Of a stretch of 64,000 nucleotides of DNA, positions 16,700-25,520 are shown in pieces. Made by a program: the position numbers and the translations under genes. This stretch comes from Bacteroidales bacterium (lineage in GTDB: Bacteria; Bacteroidota; Bacteroidia; Bacteroidales; P3), in contig JAFVCA010000038.1 of the NCBI GenBank assembly GCA_017479705.1, positions 116,205-180,204 of the forward strand. The letters are read 5' to 3'. How positions within the stretch are numbered: position 1 is the first letter of the stretch; every line of letters starts with the position of its first letter. A model generated the notes under the pieces. That model was not told where the DNA came from. It searched no databases and saw only the letters and a program-made list of their open reading frames with translations.

Positions 16700-17695
16700 T
16701 CAAATAAAGAACAGGCTGACACCCGCCACGCTGATGACCGCTCCGATAATCTCGCGCGGTGTGACGCGCTGATGGAAAAGCCAGGCGGCAGGCGCAATGA
16801 TGAGTATCGGCGTGAGGGCGAAAAGCGTCTGGGCAATGCCCGTGGAGGTGTACATGGTGGCAAGCAGCGACATGCTGGTGCCCACAAAGGGTCCAAAAAG
16901 CGTTGCCCCGAAGGCGCACCACATGGCCTTGCGGTCGCCCACGGCGTGGCGGAGCTTTCCAAGCCCGTCTTTCTCAAACAGCAGGAGCAGAGCCATGAAA
17001 CCCATCAAACCCATGGTGGCGCGTATCATCGTCGATGCAAAGGGGACACTGATATATAGCGGCATCGGCAGCAGGGCGTCCGGCACCACAGCCTGTCCGT
17101 CCAACCCAACGGCAAGGAGGGCGGCATTATAGTGCTTCAAACCCATCTTGCTCAGCACCAACCCGCCGCCTTGACACACACCCGCAAGCGTAGCATATAC
17201 CATACCACGCTTGGGCAGGTTGAGCTTCAGCTGCGGCGCATGGTGCGCGTTGCCCGCAGGGGCGTCCCGCTTGGAGAGGATGGAGAGTCCTATGCCCGTC
17301 AGGGTCACGCACATGCCAAGGATGGCCAACGGGCGCATCTGCTCACCGATAAGCAGCCACCCCATAATGGCAGCCGTGGGGGCGGAAAGGGTCATGAAAA
17401 GCTGCCCAAAGCGGGAACCGATGGCAATATAGCCTTGGAAAAGGCAGTAGTCGCCTATCACGTACCCCACCACACTGGAGAGGAGAAGCCACAGCCACGT
17501 CTGCCCGTCGGCATAGCGCGGCCACGGCACACCCATGAAAAGCCAAAGGGTGAGAGCCAAGAAAGTCAGCGACATGACCATGCGTACCACATTCAGCGGC
17601 AGCGAACCCATGCGCTTGGACGCCACCTCGGAAAAGAGTGCTGTGACCGTCCACGACATGGCCACAAAGAGGGAGATGATTTCACCTATAAACAT
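16700..17695 (-). CDS. EamA-family (DMT) transporter
   Basis: The 331-residue protein has ten predicted membrane segments in two EamA repeats. The first ends near GWLLIGEQMRPLAILGM and the second near APAAWLFHQRVTPREIIG, both with the conserved basic/acidic pattern of the family. A hydrophilic linker (about residues 140-165) separates the halves. Drug/metabolite exporters of this kind move amino acids, nucleosides or metabolites; the substrate is not evident. Single-gene unit, divergent from the T9SS cargo gene. Confidence 0.9.
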   Translation of the reverse strand: MFIGEIISLFVAMSWTVTALFSEVASKRMGSLPLNVVRMVMSLTFLALTLWLFMGVPWPRYADGQTWLWLLLSSVVGYVIGDYCLFQGYIAIGSRFGQLFMTLSAPTAAIMGWLLIGEQMRPLAILGMCVTLTGIGLSILSKRDAPAGNAHHAPQLKLNLPKRGMVYATLAGVCQGGGLVLSKMGLKHYNAALLAVGLDGQAVVPDALLPMPLYISVPFASTMIRATMGLMGFMALLLLFEKDGLGKLRHAVGDRKAMWCAFGATLFGPFVGTSMSLLATMYTSTGIAQTLFALTPILIIAPAAWLFHQRVTPREIIGAVISVAGVSLFFI

Positions 17696-17854
17696 GGCAC
17701 CATAACGGATAGTACTACTTTTTATTGCCCCAAACGCCCCGCATCAACCTCTCCAACCCAAAAAAGTTGCACCCTCGTGTAGTTTTTCGAGCCTTTTTTA
17801 CGTTATTATGGTTAGACGTTCTTTTGTTGTCAATAATAATAGTCAAAATACAAC

Positions 17855-19468
17855 ATGATGAAAAGTACATTTTACAAAACGAAAAGGTCAGTCCTTGCAT
17901 TGTTGGCATCTGCGCTCCTCTGCACATCCGTCAATGCCCAAACAGTTTTTAGTGAGGATTTTGAAAGCATCACCGTCACCGACCAGGTGGGACCCCTGCC
18001 CGCCGGCTGGACGATGTATCAGGACGGAAACACCAACAGCGGCAACTTCGGCATGTTCGGCAGCGGCTGGGTGGTATCATCCGTCGAGACCAACAACCAG
18101 GCCGCGGCATCGGTGTCCGCCATCAACGAGAGCGGCAACTGCGACCGCTGGTTGGTGACACCCGCCATCCATGTTCCCGCCGCCGGCTACTCCCTCACCT
18201 TCCGCGCCTTTGTGCCGCACCTCTCCGCCAACGAGAAGCTGAGGGTGATGGTCTCCACCACCGGAAACAACAAAGAGGACTTCAGCGTCACACTGCGCGA
18301 CATAGTCTTCGACGGCACCCAGGGCACCACGGCCAGCTGGGGCAACTACAGCCTGTCGCTGGACAACTACGTCGGACAGGACATACACGTGGCCTTTGTG
18401 AACCATGGTCACAACTATTTTGTCTTCGTCGACGATGTGACGGTGGGCATCCCCTACACCAACTTCCACATGGCCCTGTTGGAGAACTTCACCTCGCAAT
18501 ACTGCGGCAACTGCCCTGAAGGCCATGAGGCCATCGCCCAGGCCTACCAAGGACTGGAGAGCCGCGTGGCATGGGTGTCGCACCACGCCGGTTTCCAGGA
18601 CGACATGATGACCAGCAGCGCCTCCTCGGCCATGGAAGCCCTTTACAACACCAGCAGCACCTACGCCCCCGCCGTCAGCATAGACCGCGACATGCAGTAT
18701 GGCAACAGCACCGACCCCGGTCCCGTGCACTATGTTGGCGATGCCGTCATCATGCACGACCAACTGGCTCGCGCCTCGTCACTGCCTGACAACATCGTGC
18801 TGGGTTTCACCAACATCACCTACAACGCCGGCACACGCCAGCTGCAAGCCACCGTTGACGGCTATTTCATGGCCGACTGCTCCATCGCCGAGCCGCACCT
18901 GACGGTGTACCTCATTGAGGACAGCATCATAGCCTTCCAGGAAGGCGAAAGCACCATCAACAACTATCGCCATGACCACGTCGTCCGCGCCAGCCTCTCC
19001 GACGCTTGGGGCGATGCCGACGCCTTCACCGCAACCACCGCCAACACCCATTTCGGCAAAACCCTCACCTACACCCTCCCTGCCGAAGTGCGCCCCGGCA
19101 AGTGCAGCCTGGTGGCCTTCGTCACCACCCATGGCAGCACCGTCACCCAGCGCAAAGTGCTCAACAGCGCCAAGAGCGGCCGCATCACCGAGGACTCCGG
19201 CCACCAGCTGGGCATCACCGACGCCCCCCTCACCGCCAAGGTCAAAGTCTATCCCAACCCCGCTTCGCAGACGGCCTACATCTCCTCCAACGCCACCATC
19301 CGCAGCCTCGTGCTCGTCAACACCATGGGCCAAGTGGTGAAAAGCTGCGACAGCGTCAATGCCGACGTGGCCGAGCTGAACATCTCCAACCTTGCAGCAG
19401 GGCTCTACCTCGTCACTATCCTCACCGACCAAGGCCAGACCACAAGCCGCCTGACAGTCCTGAAATAA
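17855..19468 (+). CDS. Omp28-like T9SS cargo protein with C-terminal sorting domain
   Basis: The 537-residue protein has a signal peptide cleaved after SVNA. A jelly-roll domain of the choice-of-anchor-J kind follows (FSEDFESITV, GNCDRWLVTPAI). Next is an Omp28-like region with a thioredoxin-type CGNCPEG near residue 218, and last a type A T9SS sorting domain beginning VKVYPNPASQTAYIS near residue 460. It should be exported by T9SS and anchored on or released from the surface. The CxxC suggests redox chemistry or a disulfide, unproven. It is monocistronic with a strong terminator. Confidence 0.9.
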   Translation: MMKSTFYKTKRSVLALLASALLCTSVNAQTVFSEDFESITVTDQVGPLPAGWTMYQDGNTNSGNFGMFGSGWVVSSVETNNQAAASVSAINESGNCDRWLVTPAIHVPAAGYSLTFRAFVPHLSANEKLRVMVSTTGNNKEDFSVTLRDIVFDGTQGTTASWGNYSLSLDNYVGQDIHVAFVNHGHNYFVFVDDVTVGIPYTNFHMALLENFTSQYCGNCPEGHEAIAQAYQGLESRVAWVSHHAGFQDDMMTSSASSAMEALYNTSSTYAPAVSIDRDMQYGNSTDPGPVHYVGDAVIMHDQLARASSLPDNIVLGFTNITYNAGTRQLQATVDGYFMADCSIAEPHLTVYLIEDSIIAFQEGESTINNYRHDHVVRASLSDAWGDADAFTATTANTHFGKTLTYTLPAEVRPGKCSLVAFVTTHGSTVTQRKVLNSAKSGRITEDSGHQLGITDAPLTAKVKVYPNPASQTAYISSNATIRSLVLVNTMGQVVKSCDSVNADVAELNISNLAAGLYLVTILTDQGQTTSRLTVLK

Positions 19469-19494
19469 GGATAGAAAAAGCTAATCATACCCCA

Positions 19495-19529
19495 AGAGTG
19501 CCGCCCCGTTGGGGCGGCACTCTTTTTTT
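19495..19529 (+). terminator. Strong intrinsic terminator
   Basis: AGAGTGCCGCCCC pairs perfectly with GGGGCGGCACTCT around a GTT loop and is followed by a T-run. It starts 26 bases after the stop of the Omp28-like gene. Confidence 0.9.
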
Positions 19530-19902
19530 CCTCCCCGCCGCAAGCCCCTGCCGCGTAACCGGCATCCCCGCCACATCCTCCCTCCCGAATCCTTCTTTAG
19601 CTACAGCCTCGCTCCATGCGCCTCCGAGATCGCACGCATGCAGCACCATTTATCCAAAGAACGAGGGAAAAATGATAGAGAAATGAAAGAGAAATGACCC
19701 GCAACACACGAACCAAGAGCGAACACCAAAATTCAGAAGAACGGACACCGAACCCTCTCCCACCCTGCCCAAAAGGCCAAAGAAAGAAGTCCATCTGCTA
19801 AACAAACGGAGTAGTGTTGAATCACGTAAATACCTTTTGGGGACTTATCCAGAAAAATGTTTTTTCCCAACATCCGGCATCCGCTCTTCGTGGGGTGGGT
19901 GT
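19530..19902. other. Intergenic stretch, no gene seen
   Basis: About 370 bases lie between a terminator and the 3' end of the GNAT gene. Both strands are broken by stops or give only low-complexity peptides. A short AT-rich direct repeat (agagaaatga twice, near 19676-19697) is the only structure noted. Confidence 0.5.
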
Positions 19903-20538
19903 TTATAGTTCTTTTACAAAGCTCCAGCTGCCCATTTTGTGGCCGCGGCAGTCTAATTCTTGGTAGTCGGCCACTTCGAAACCAAGGTGTCTGTAGAAGG
20001 ACAGGTTGCTCTCGCTGTTGGTGAAAAAGCAGAGACGGGTACCGCCCTGACGGGCAATATAGGGGATGACAGCCTGCATCAGCATTTCACGGCCAAAGCC
20101 CTTTCCTTGAGCCTGTGGGCTGACGGTGAGGGAACTGAGGTACCACGTGGTGCCACCGAGCAGGGTGTGGCAGTAGTGACCGGCACGGGCGTCCATGTCG
20201 AGCCATTCTCTGACGAGATTCTGCCTGGGCAGCAGCAGCACCCGTCCCCATCCGTGGAGAAGGTATTGCAGGTCGCTCGGTTTCTTCCAGTCGGGCGGAA
20301 AGAGGTCGGCCACGGCAACAGGCTGGCCGCCGCTGCGGGCGACGAGGAAGTGGGCACGGCGGCGGGTGGTACGGTACTCGCTCTGTATCATGGCGCGCAT
20401 AAATGCCAACCGCTCTTTTTCGTCGGGGAAGAAATGGGTGAAATACTCATAGTCGGCAAAAGCCCGCACAGAGAGTTCGGCACAGAGATTTATCTCATCA
20501 CGGCGCATGGGAGTTACGTCCAGTTGGTCTGTTTTCAT
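19903..20538 (-). CDS. GNAT-family N-acetyltransferase
   Basis: The 211-residue product has the acetyl-CoA binding motif A (SSLTVSPQAQGKGFGREML, near residues 136-154). The later motif B region (LCFFTNSESNLSFYRHLGFEVADY) is also visible. The N-terminal half contains a helical arm with FADYEYFTHFFPDE. The acceptor substrate is unknown. The start ATG at 20538 gives MKTDQLDVTPMRRDEI, normal for the family. It sits next to the tRNA gene but has no obvious functional link. Confidence 0.9.
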   Translation of the reverse strand: MKTDQLDVTPMRRDEINLCAELSVRAFADYEYFTHFFPDEKERLAFMRAMIQSEYRTTRRRAHFLVARSGGQPVAVADLFPPDWKKPSDLQYLLHGWGRVLLLPRQNLVREWLDMDARAGHYCHTLLGGTTWYLSSLTVSPQAQGKGFGREMLMQAVIPYIARQGGTRLCFFTNSESNLSFYRHLGFEVADYQELDCRGHKMGSWSFVKEL

Positions 20539-20618
20539 CTTCTTATTTGTAATTGGTAGATTGCCTGGTTCGACGAAGCCGGTTGCTTCCTTTCCGTTGT
20601 GACAGGGGCCCTCTAAAA

Positions 20619-20645
20619 GAAAAAAGCGACCTGAATAGACCGCTT
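20619..20645 (-). terminator. Terminator of tRNA-Ser
   Basis: On the minus strand AGCGGTC and GGTCGCT form a 7-bp stem with two G-U pairs, followed by a T-run. It begins about 10 bases after the tRNA 3' end. Confidence 0.65.
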
Positions 20646-20653
20646 GTTCTTTG

Positions 20654-20741
20654 TGGCGGAAAGAGAGGGATTCGAACCCCCGGACCCTCGCAGGTCAACG
20701 GTTTTCAAGACCGCCGCATTCGACCGCTCTGCCATCTTTCC
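20654..20741 (-). tRNA. tRNA-Ser (anticodon TGA)
   Basis: The minus strand folds as a class II tRNA of 88 nt: acceptor GGAAAGA/TCTTTCC, discriminator G, and CCA encoded in the DNA. The anticodon loop CTTGAAA carries TGA. The T-arm contains GGTTCGAATCC. A long variable arm (ACCTGCGAGGGT region) fits serine. It reads UCA codons. Confidence 0.95.
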
Positions 20742-20882
20742 TTTTATCATTCAGCAGGTTGCGCAGATACACTCCCTTGCAAACGATGGTGCAAATATAC
20801 GAAGATTGTGCGACATGGCAAAAAAAAGTTGATATTGGGGCTAAAAAAACACTTGAATCTTCGCTAATTCGTTTTTTTTATG

Positions 20883-20890
20883 TATATTTG
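20883..20890 (+). promoter_or_regulatory. -7 promoter box for the acyltransferase gene (TATATTTG)
   Basis: Exact TAnnTTTG match after a T-run, 55 bases before the ATG at 20945. Confidence 0.55.
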
Positions 20891-20944
20891 CACGACAGAA
20901 ACAAACGAGCCGCCAAGGCTTATTTATTATATAAAAGTATAATA

Positions 20945-21517
20945 ATGAGAAAGATTTGGATACAGCTGGTGAAGCTGTGCGGGTGGCACTTTGAGATTCC
21001 CGACCTAAAGGACAGGCCGGAATTGCGTCATTGTGTAGTTGCGGTGGCTCCGCACACAGCTTTTGCGGACTATATTGTCGGTGCCGCGGTGCTGTATGCT
21101 GCGGGTGTGAATCCGAAGATTATGGTGAAGAAGGAGTTCTTCAATTTCTTTACGCGGAGGTTGCTGCTGCACCTTGGGTTGGTGCCCGTGGATCGCGGCA
21201 ACCGCCACAACGACTTGGTGGCAAGGGCAGTGCGGACCTTGAAAGAGGATGACAACGTGTGCATCGTCATCACGCCTGAGGCTACGCGCAAGCCCGTGAA
21301 ACGCTTCAAGAGAGGCTTTTACGAGATTGCCACACGGGCGGGAGTGCCTGTGGTACTGGGCTTCATGGACTTCAAGAACAAGAGGGCTGGCTACGGGCCG
21401 ACCATCTACCTGACGGGCGACTATGAGGCCGACGTGGAACGGATGGTTGAGTTTTTTGACCAGTTCACCCCCCGGCACCCGGAAGGCTGGGCCATCCGCC
21501 CCAAGAAGGCTATTTGA
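20945..21517 (+). CDS. PlsC-like 1-acyl-glycerol-3-phosphate acyltransferase
   Basis: The 190-residue protein carries the HX4D catalytic motif (APHTAFADYIVG, near residue 36) and a variant of the PEGTR block (VITPEATRKPVKRFKRG near 106-122), typical of lysophosphatidate-type acyltransferases, here a short form. Its likely role is phospholipid or lipid acylation at the inner membrane. I reject the longer open frame that begins at 20651, because it would run through the tRNA complement and the promoter. The start at 20945 gives MRKIWIQLVKLCGW. The stop codon lies in the first unit of an octamer array. Confidence 0.85.
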   Translation: MRKIWIQLVKLCGWHFEIPDLKDRPELRHCVVAVAPHTAFADYIVGAAVLYAAGVNPKIMVKKEFFNFFTRRLLLHLGLVPVDRGNRHNDLVARAVRTLKEDDNVCIVITPEATRKPVKRFKRGFYEIATRAGVPVVLGFMDFKNKRAGYGPTIYLTGDYEADVERMVEFFDQFTPRHPEGWAIRPKKAI

Positions 21518-21691
21518 ATGTGAGAATTCGTGAATGTGAGAATGTGGGAATCAATTTTGAATGTGTGAATTCGTGAATGTGGAAATGTGGGAATCAATTT
21601 TGAATGTGAGAATTCGTGAATGTGAGAATGTGGGAATCAATTTTGAATGTGTGAATTCGTGAATGTGGGAATCAATTTTGAATGTGTGAAA
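21514..21691. repeat. Composite octamer array with a 43-bp higher-order unit
   Basis: The 43-bp unit consists of five octamers (ttgaatgt, gagaattc, gtgaatgt, gagaatgt, gggaatca) plus att. Units 1 and 3 are identical, unit 2 differs by a few bases and unit 4 lacks one octamer. The array fills the gap between the acyltransferase stop and purL and accounts for a spurious upstream extension of purL. Confidence 0.85.
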
Positions 21692-21735
21692 AAGAAACTT
21701 TATCAATCCCGATACTGAAAAAAAAGAACATTATC

Positions 21736-24700
21736 ATGATAAGAAGATTATTTGTTGAAAAGAAAGCTGACTATGCCGCACAGGCCAAGGGACTGCGCGA
21801 GGAGTTGGAACGCTACTTGGGCGTGGAACCCGAAGGGGTGCGTGTTCTGGTGCGCTACGATGTGGAGAATCTGTCCGACGAGACCTATGCCAAGGCCCGC
21901 GGCACGGTGTTTTCCGAGCCGCCAGTCGATATACTTTACGAAGAGGAATTCCCCCACGGGGCAGAGGATTTTGTGTTTACCGTGGAGTACCTGCCCGGCC
22001 AGTTTGACCAGCGCGCGGACAGCGCCACGCAGTGTGTGCGCCTGCTCAATGCCGCCGAACAGCCCATCATACGTTCCGCCACAACCTATGTGATTAGCGG
22101 TCACCTGACCGAGGAGCAACGCGCTGCGGTGGTGAAGCACTGCGTGAACCCCGTGGACAGCCGCGTGACAGAGGCTCCGAAGCCCGACACCTTGGAAGAG
22201 CATTATGACGAGCCCGCCGACGTGCGGATTCTGGAGGGCTTTGCCTCCATGGGGGAAGCAGACTTGAAGAGCCTGTACGACAGCTTGGGCTTGGCCATGA
22301 CACTGGCCGACTTCAAACATATCCAGAACTATTTCAACACTGAGGAGCACCGCGACCCCAGCATGACGGAGATACGGGTGCTGGACACCTACTGGAGCGA
22401 CCATTGCCGCCACACCACTTTTGCCACCGAGCTGAAGGGCGTGGAGTTTGACGAGGGTGTGTACCGTCCATTGTTGGAGGAGGCTTTCCGGCAGTACCTT
22501 GCCGACCACAAGGACCAATATGAAGGCCGCACGGACAAGTATGTGTGCCTGATGGACCTCGGCACTTTGGCCGCCAAGCGGATGCGCAAGGCCGGTCTGC
22601 TGAACGACCAGGAGGTGAGCGACGAGATTAACGCATGCAGCATTGTGGTGCCCGTGAAGATGGATGGCAAGACGGAGGAATGGTTAGTGAACTTCAAGAA
22701 CGAGACCCACAACCACCCGACGGAGATTGAACCCTTTGGCGGAGCAGCCACCTGCCTTGGCGGTTGCATCCGCGACCCGTTGAGCGGACGCACATACGTG
22801 TACCAAGCCATGCGTGTGACGGGTGCCGCCGACCCGCGCAAGCCCATGAGCGAGACCTTGCCGGGGAAATTGCCGCAGAGCAAGATCGTCACCACAGCAG
22901 CCCGCGGCTACAGCAGCTATGGCAACCAGATCGGGTTGGCGACGGGATTAGTGAACGAGATTTACCATCCCAACTACGTAGCCAAGCGCATGGAGATCGG
23001 GGCGGTGATAGCAGCAGCGCCCCGCCGCCAGGTGAAACGCCTGACCAGCGACCCCGGCGATGTGGTCATCCTGCTGGGCGGCCGCACCGGCCGTGACGGC
23101 TGCGGCGGCGCAACGGGAGCCTCGAAGGCACACAACACGTCGTCACTGACCACCTGCGGAGCAGAGGTGCAGAAGGGCAACGCCCCCACAGAGAGAAAAA
23201 TACAGCGCCTGTTCCGCCGCGAAGAGGTGTCGAGCCTAATAAAGAAGTGCAACGACTTTGGTGCCGGCGGAGTGAGCGTGGCCATCGGCGAACTGGCCGA
23301 CGGGCTGCAGATAAACCTTGACAAAGTACCCAAGAAATATGCCGGATTAGACGGCACAGAGCTGGCCATCAGCGAGAGCCAGGAGCGCATGGCAGTGGTC
23401 GTGTCGCCCACCGATGTGGAGCAGATGCTGAAATATGCCGACGAGGAGAACCTCGAAGCCGTGGTGGTGGCCACCGTCACCGCCGAGCCCCGCATGGTGA
23501 TAAGCTGGCGCGGCAAGGAGATTGTGAACCTGAGCCGCCGCTTTATCGACACCAACGGTGCCCACCAGGAAACCGAGGTGCGCGTGGCCATGCCCGCCGA
23601 CAAGGAGGGCGCCGAGACCGGTGCCACCCATGCACAGGCAAGCGTGAAAGAACGCTGGTTAGAGAATCTGGCCAACCTGAACGTCTGCTCACAGAAAGGT
23701 CTGGTGGAGATGTTTGACAGCACCGTGGGCGCCGGCAGCGTGGTGATGCCCTATGGCGGACAAACGCAGATGACCCCCACACAGTGCATGATGGGTTTGC
23801 TGCCCACCCTGACGGCAGAGAGCGACACGGTGACGCTGATGAGCTACGGCTACGACCCATACCTGAGCAGTTGGAGTCCCTTCCACGGCGCAGCGTATGC
23901 CGTGGTGGACTCGGTGGCAAAGATTGCCGCCGCGGGTGGCAACGTGAGCCGCGTAAGGCTCACCTTCCAGGAGTACTTCAAGAAACTGGGCAACGACCCC
24001 TACCGCTGGGGCGAGCCCTTTGCCGCCCTGTTGGGTGCCTACAACGCACAGATGGGACTGAAACTGCCCGCCATCGGCGGCAAGGACTCTATGAGCGGCA
24101 CATTCAATGACATTGACGTCCCCCCCACGCTGTGCAGTTTTGCCGTGTGCGTCAGCAATATGAAACATGTTGTCACCCCCGAACTGAAGCAGGCGGGCAA
24201 CTACCTCTACCTGTTGGAGGTGATGCCGGACAAGATGGGCATGCCGAACTACAAGATGCTGTTGGCGATGTACAACGCCCTGCATCAGGCCGTGGGCAAA
24301 GGTTCCATCAAGGCCGCCTACGCTGTGGGCTTTGGCGGCATTGCCGAGGCTGTGAGCAAGATGGCTTTCGGCAACAGGATGGGCGTCACTTTTGACGGCA
24401 ACCTCAGCGTCGAAGAACTGTTTGAGAAGAAATATGGTGCCATTGTGGTAGAGGTGGTGAACTGCGGTTCGCTGCCCGCTGTGGCACGCAAGATAGGCCG
24501 CGTGAACAACAGCGGAAGCTTCGTCATTGAGGGCGAGACCATCGGCATGGACGAGATGACGAAAGCCTGGACGGGCACACTGGAGAGTATTTTCCCCACC
24601 ACTACCGGCACCCCACAGGCGGCCAAGATGGGCAAGACAGCCCTGCACAAGGCCAAGAAGGTGTATGTGTGCAAGCACAAAACCGCCCAGCCCAAGGTGT

Positions 24701-25488
24701 TCATCCCTGCATTCCCCGGCACCAACTGCGAGTACGACTCGGCACGCGCCTTCCTGCGTGCAGGAGCCGAGGTGGAAACCATAGTGTTCCGCAACCTCAG
24801 CAGCCAGCATATCGAGGAGAGTGTGGCAGCCTTTGCCGCGGCCATAGACAAGAGCCAGATAGTGATGATTCCCGGTGGTTTCTCGGCAGGCGACGAGCCC
24901 GACGGGAGTGCCAAATTCATCACCAGCGTGTTCCGCAACCCAATGATATGCGATGCGGTAATGCGCTTGCTGAAAGAACGCGACGGATTGATGCTGGGCA
25001 TCTGCAATGGATTCCAGGCACTGGTGAAACTGGGGCTTGTCCCATTCGGCGAGATCCGTCCGCAGAGCGAGGACGCTCCCACGCTGACCTTCAATACCAT
25101 TGGCCGGCACCAGAGCATGATAGCCCACACCAAGGTGGTCAGCAACCTGTCGCCCTGGCTCCAGAAGGCCGAACTGGGCAAGAGCTATGTGGTGCCCATC
25201 TCGCATGGCGAGGGTCGCTTTGTAGCTCCGAAACAATGGATAGACCAGCTGTTTGCCAATGGGCAGGTGGCCACACAATATGTGGACCTCGACGGCAACG
25301 CCACAATGCAAGAGCCCTACAACATGAATGGCTCATTCATGGCCATTGAGGGCATCACCAGCCCCGACGGACGTGTGCTGGGCAAAATGGCGCACAGCGA
25401 ACGTTGGCGCCCAGGTACCTATCGCAACATTGTGGGCGACCAAGACCAGCTCATCTTCGAGAGCGGTGTGGCCTATTTCAAAGACTGA
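21736..25488 (+). CDS. purL: Phosphoribosylformylglycinamidine synthase (FGAM synthase)
   Basis: This is the large single-chain form (1250 residues) that converts FGAR, glutamine and ATP to FGAM in purine synthesis. An N-terminal PurS-like domain leads into the synthetase core (THNHPTEIEPFGGAATCLGG, residues near 340). The C-terminal glutaminase has FPGTNCEYDSARAF, nucleophile motif GICNGFQALVKLG and catalytic PISHGEGRFV. The start at 21736 (MIRRLFVEK) is preferred over 21682, whose extra 18 residues come from the repeat array. Another purine gene, purE, lies 4 kb downstream. Confidence 0.97.
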   Translation: MIRRLFVEKKADYAAQAKGLREELERYLGVEPEGVRVLVRYDVENLSDETYAKARGTVFSEPPVDILYEEEFPHGAEDFVFTVEYLPGQFDQRADSATQCVRLLNAAEQPIIRSATTYVISGHLTEEQRAAVVKHCVNPVDSRVTEAPKPDTLEEHYDEPADVRILEGFASMGEADLKSLYDSLGLAMTLADFKHIQNYFNTEEHRDPSMTEIRVLDTYWSDHCRHTTFATELKGVEFDEGVYRPLLEEAFRQYLADHKDQYEGRTDKYVCLMDLGTLAAKRMRKAGLLNDQEVSDEINACSIVVPVKMDGKTEEWLVNFKNETHNHPTEIEPFGGAATCLGGCIRDPLSGRTYVYQAMRVTGAADPRKPMSETLPGKLPQSKIVTTAARGYSSYGNQIGLATGLVNEIYHPNYVAKRMEIGAVIAAAPRRQVKRLTSDPGDVVILLGGRTGRDGCGGATGASKAHNTSSLTTCGAEVQKGNAPTERKIQRLFRREEVSSLIKKCNDFGAGGVSVAIGELADGLQINLDKVPKKYAGLDGTELAISESQERMAVVVSPTDVEQMLKYADEENLEAVVVATVTAEPRMVISWRGKEIVNLSRRFIDTNGAHQETEVRVAMPADKEGAETGATHAQASVKERWLENLANLNVCSQKGLVEMFDSTVGAGSVVMPYGGQTQMTPTQCMMGLLPTLTAESDTVTLMSYGYDPYLSSWSPFHGAAYAVVDSVAKIAAAGGNVSRVRLTFQEYFKKLGNDPYRWGEPFAALLGAYNAQMGLKLPAIGGKDSMSGTFNDIDVPPTLCSFAVCVSNMKHVVTPELKQAGNYLYLLEVMPDKMGMPNYKMLLAMYNALHQAVGKGSIKAAYAVGFGGIAEAVSKMAFGNRMGVTFDGNLSVEELFEKKYGAIVVEVVNCGSLPAVARKIGRVNNSGSFVIEGETIGMDEMTKAWTGTLESIFPTTTGTPQAAKMGKTALHKAKKVYVCKHKTAQPKVFIPAFPGTNCEYDSARAFLRAGAEVETIVFRNLSSQHIEESVAAFAAAIDKSQIVMIPGGFSAGDEPDGSAKFITSVFRNPMICDAVMRLLKERDGLMLGICNGFQALVKLGLVPFGEIRPQSEDAPTLTFNTIGRHQSMIAHTKVVSNLSPWLQKAELGKSYVVPISHGEGRFVAPKQWIDQLFANGQVATQYVDLDGNATMQEPYNMNGSFMAIEGITSPDGRVLGKMAHSERWRPGTYRNIVGDQDQLIFESGVAYFKD

Positions 25489-25520
25489 CAATAAAACATA
25501 CACCCCATTAAAAGCATATT

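Noticed and set aside
21514-21691. CRISPR array
   Set aside because: Octamer-based repeats have no unique spacers of constant length between identical repeats, and no cas genes are nearby.
21682-21735. N-terminal extension of PurL
   Set aside because: The extra 18 residues come from the repeat array and precede the normal FGAM synthase N-terminus.
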